Under the pieces are notes generated by a model, which saw nothing but the letters and a program-made list of their open reading frames with translations, was not told the origin of the DNA and made no database searches. A stretch of DNA of 6,971 nucleotides, from assembly GCA_002898135.1 (NCBI GenBank), contig BDTQ01000289.1, positions 1 to 6,971 of the forward strand, in the 5' to 3' direction. Source of the DNA: a bacterium BMS3Bbin07 (GTDB lineage Bacteria > Nitrospirota > Thermodesulfovibrionia > Thermodesulfovibrionales > JdFR-85). Of this stretch, positions 6,611 through 6,971 are shown piece by piece; position 1 is the stretch's first letter, and the number at the start of each line of letters is the position of its first letter. Made by a program: the position numbers and the translations under genes.

Positions 6611-6618
6611 AAGGAGGT
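6611..6618 (+). promoter_or_regulatory. Ribosome binding site of the cytochrome gene
   Basis: AAGGAGGT precedes the ATG at 6624 by 5 bases and decides that start. It repeats the AAGGAGGT found about 97 bases upstream (6514-6521), so the leader carries two strong initiation sites. Confidence 0.8.
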
Positions 6619-6623
6619 TTTAC

Positions 6624-6971
6624 ATGGGAAGACGTTTTAGTGTGATTGGGGTTCTTATTGCCTTGTTGTTTGTTGCAGGTTTTATTTCGACATCAGTTCA
6701 GGAAGCTGAAGCTGTTCCATCATTTGCCAAGAAATACGGAACTACCTGCAGCGCATGTCACTCAACATGGCCTATGCTGAATGCTACAGGCAGGTCTTTC
6801 AAGGAAAACGGATACAAGTTTCCAGGGGTGCAGGACAAGGATATGGCAATATCTGACGATCTGTATCTTGGAAAAGCATTCCCGATTTCAGCAGTACTTA
6901 CTGCAAGACCGTATGATGAAAAGAAGAGTGGTAACAGGAAGCTGAGGGCGCTTCATGAGGCAGAACTTATG
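6624..6971 (+). CDS. Exported mono-heme c-type cytochrome-like protein, N-terminal part (3' truncated by window)
   Basis: The frame is open from ATG at 6624 to the window end, giving 116 residues with no stop. A Sec signal peptide is clear: positive MGRRF, a hydrophobic core (about residues 7-22) and a likely cleavage site after AEA (28-30). The mature protein then begins VPSFAKKYGTTCSACHSTWP, with the heme-attachment motif CSACH at 42-46. It continues MLNATGRSFKENGYKFPG. This FAKKYGT-CxxCH-N-G-FK-NGY-FP pattern recalls a family of cytochrome-like exported proteins in respiratory Gram-negative bacteria, in which one N-terminal heme site is followed by a long domain; from memory some look like outer-membrane barrels. 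Only residues up to 116 are visible, so neither the total length nor the C-terminal fold is known. Translation follows AAGGAGGT (6611-6618), and a consensus promoter lies upstream. A role in extracytoplasmic electron transfer is inference. Confidence 0.85.
   Translation, partial: MGRRFSVIGVLIALLFVAGFISTSVQEAEAVPSFAKKYGTTCSACHSTWPMLNATGRSFKENGYKFPGVQDKDMAISDDLYLGKAFPISAVLTARPYDEKKSGNRKLRALHEAELM

Noticed and set aside
6486..6623. Riboswitch (for example the c-di-GMP class often found upstream of cytochrome genes)
   Set aside because: I could not find the conserved core of that class or a multi-stem fold; only two small hairpins are visible.

Overview
The window is a compact, all-plus-strand stretch of ordinary bacterial core metabolism: the distal half of an F1Fo-ATP synthase operon (end of atpA, then atpG, atpD, atpC), a pyrimidine biosynthesis cluster (pyrR, pyrB, pyrC), and the 5' end of a secreted c-type cytochrome that runs off the right edge. 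Base composition looks moderate in G+C, ATA is freely used for Ile, and ribosome binding sites are strong. The exported CxxCH protein suggests an anaerobic or respiratory Gram-negative bacterium, perhaps Nitrospirota or a deltaproteobacterial lineage. That placement is inference; no rRNA or other phylogenetic marker is present to settle it.

Positions 1-3314 hold the atp genes. Spacings are large for an atp operon (118, 167 and 69 bases). The first two spacers contain degenerate 7-base repeats (GATTGAY-like). The atpG-atpD spacer also carries three tandem copies of a 9-base CTCTGCGNN unit. The atpG stop codon lies inside a 7-base unit.

Positions 3315-3470 are the most informative noncoding stretch. 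A plausible promoter follows the atpC stop codon directly. Next come a two-part stem-loop with the hallmarks of a PyrR-binding RNA, a possible antiterminator pairing, and a strong intrinsic terminator whose T-tract ends 5 bases before the pyrR start codon. This is the three-hairpin arrangement of Bacillus-type pyr attenuation: PyrR protein, bound with UMP, would favour termination ahead of its own gene and of the downstream pyrB and pyrC. The 3' arm of the terminator also contains the only purine-rich ribosome-binding candidate for pyrR.

Positions 3471-6402 encode PyrR (regulator and uracil phosphoribosyltransferase family), aspartate carbamoyltransferase and a class I dihydroorotase, which carry out steps 2 and 3 of UMP synthesis under PyrR control. 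carA and carB, often next in such clusters, do not follow here.

Positions 6403-6971 begin a new transcription unit. It has a consensus sigma-70-type promoter (TTGACA, 18 bases, TATAAT), a leader of about 130 bases with two strong Shine-Dalgarno sequences (the first serving a possible 23-codon TTG-started leader ORF), and an exported mono-heme CxxCH protein truncated by the window end. I see no mobile element, CRISPR array, RNA gene or wholly unknown gene. The novelty here is regulatory (the pyr leader, and the cytochrome leader) and repetitive (the atp spacers).
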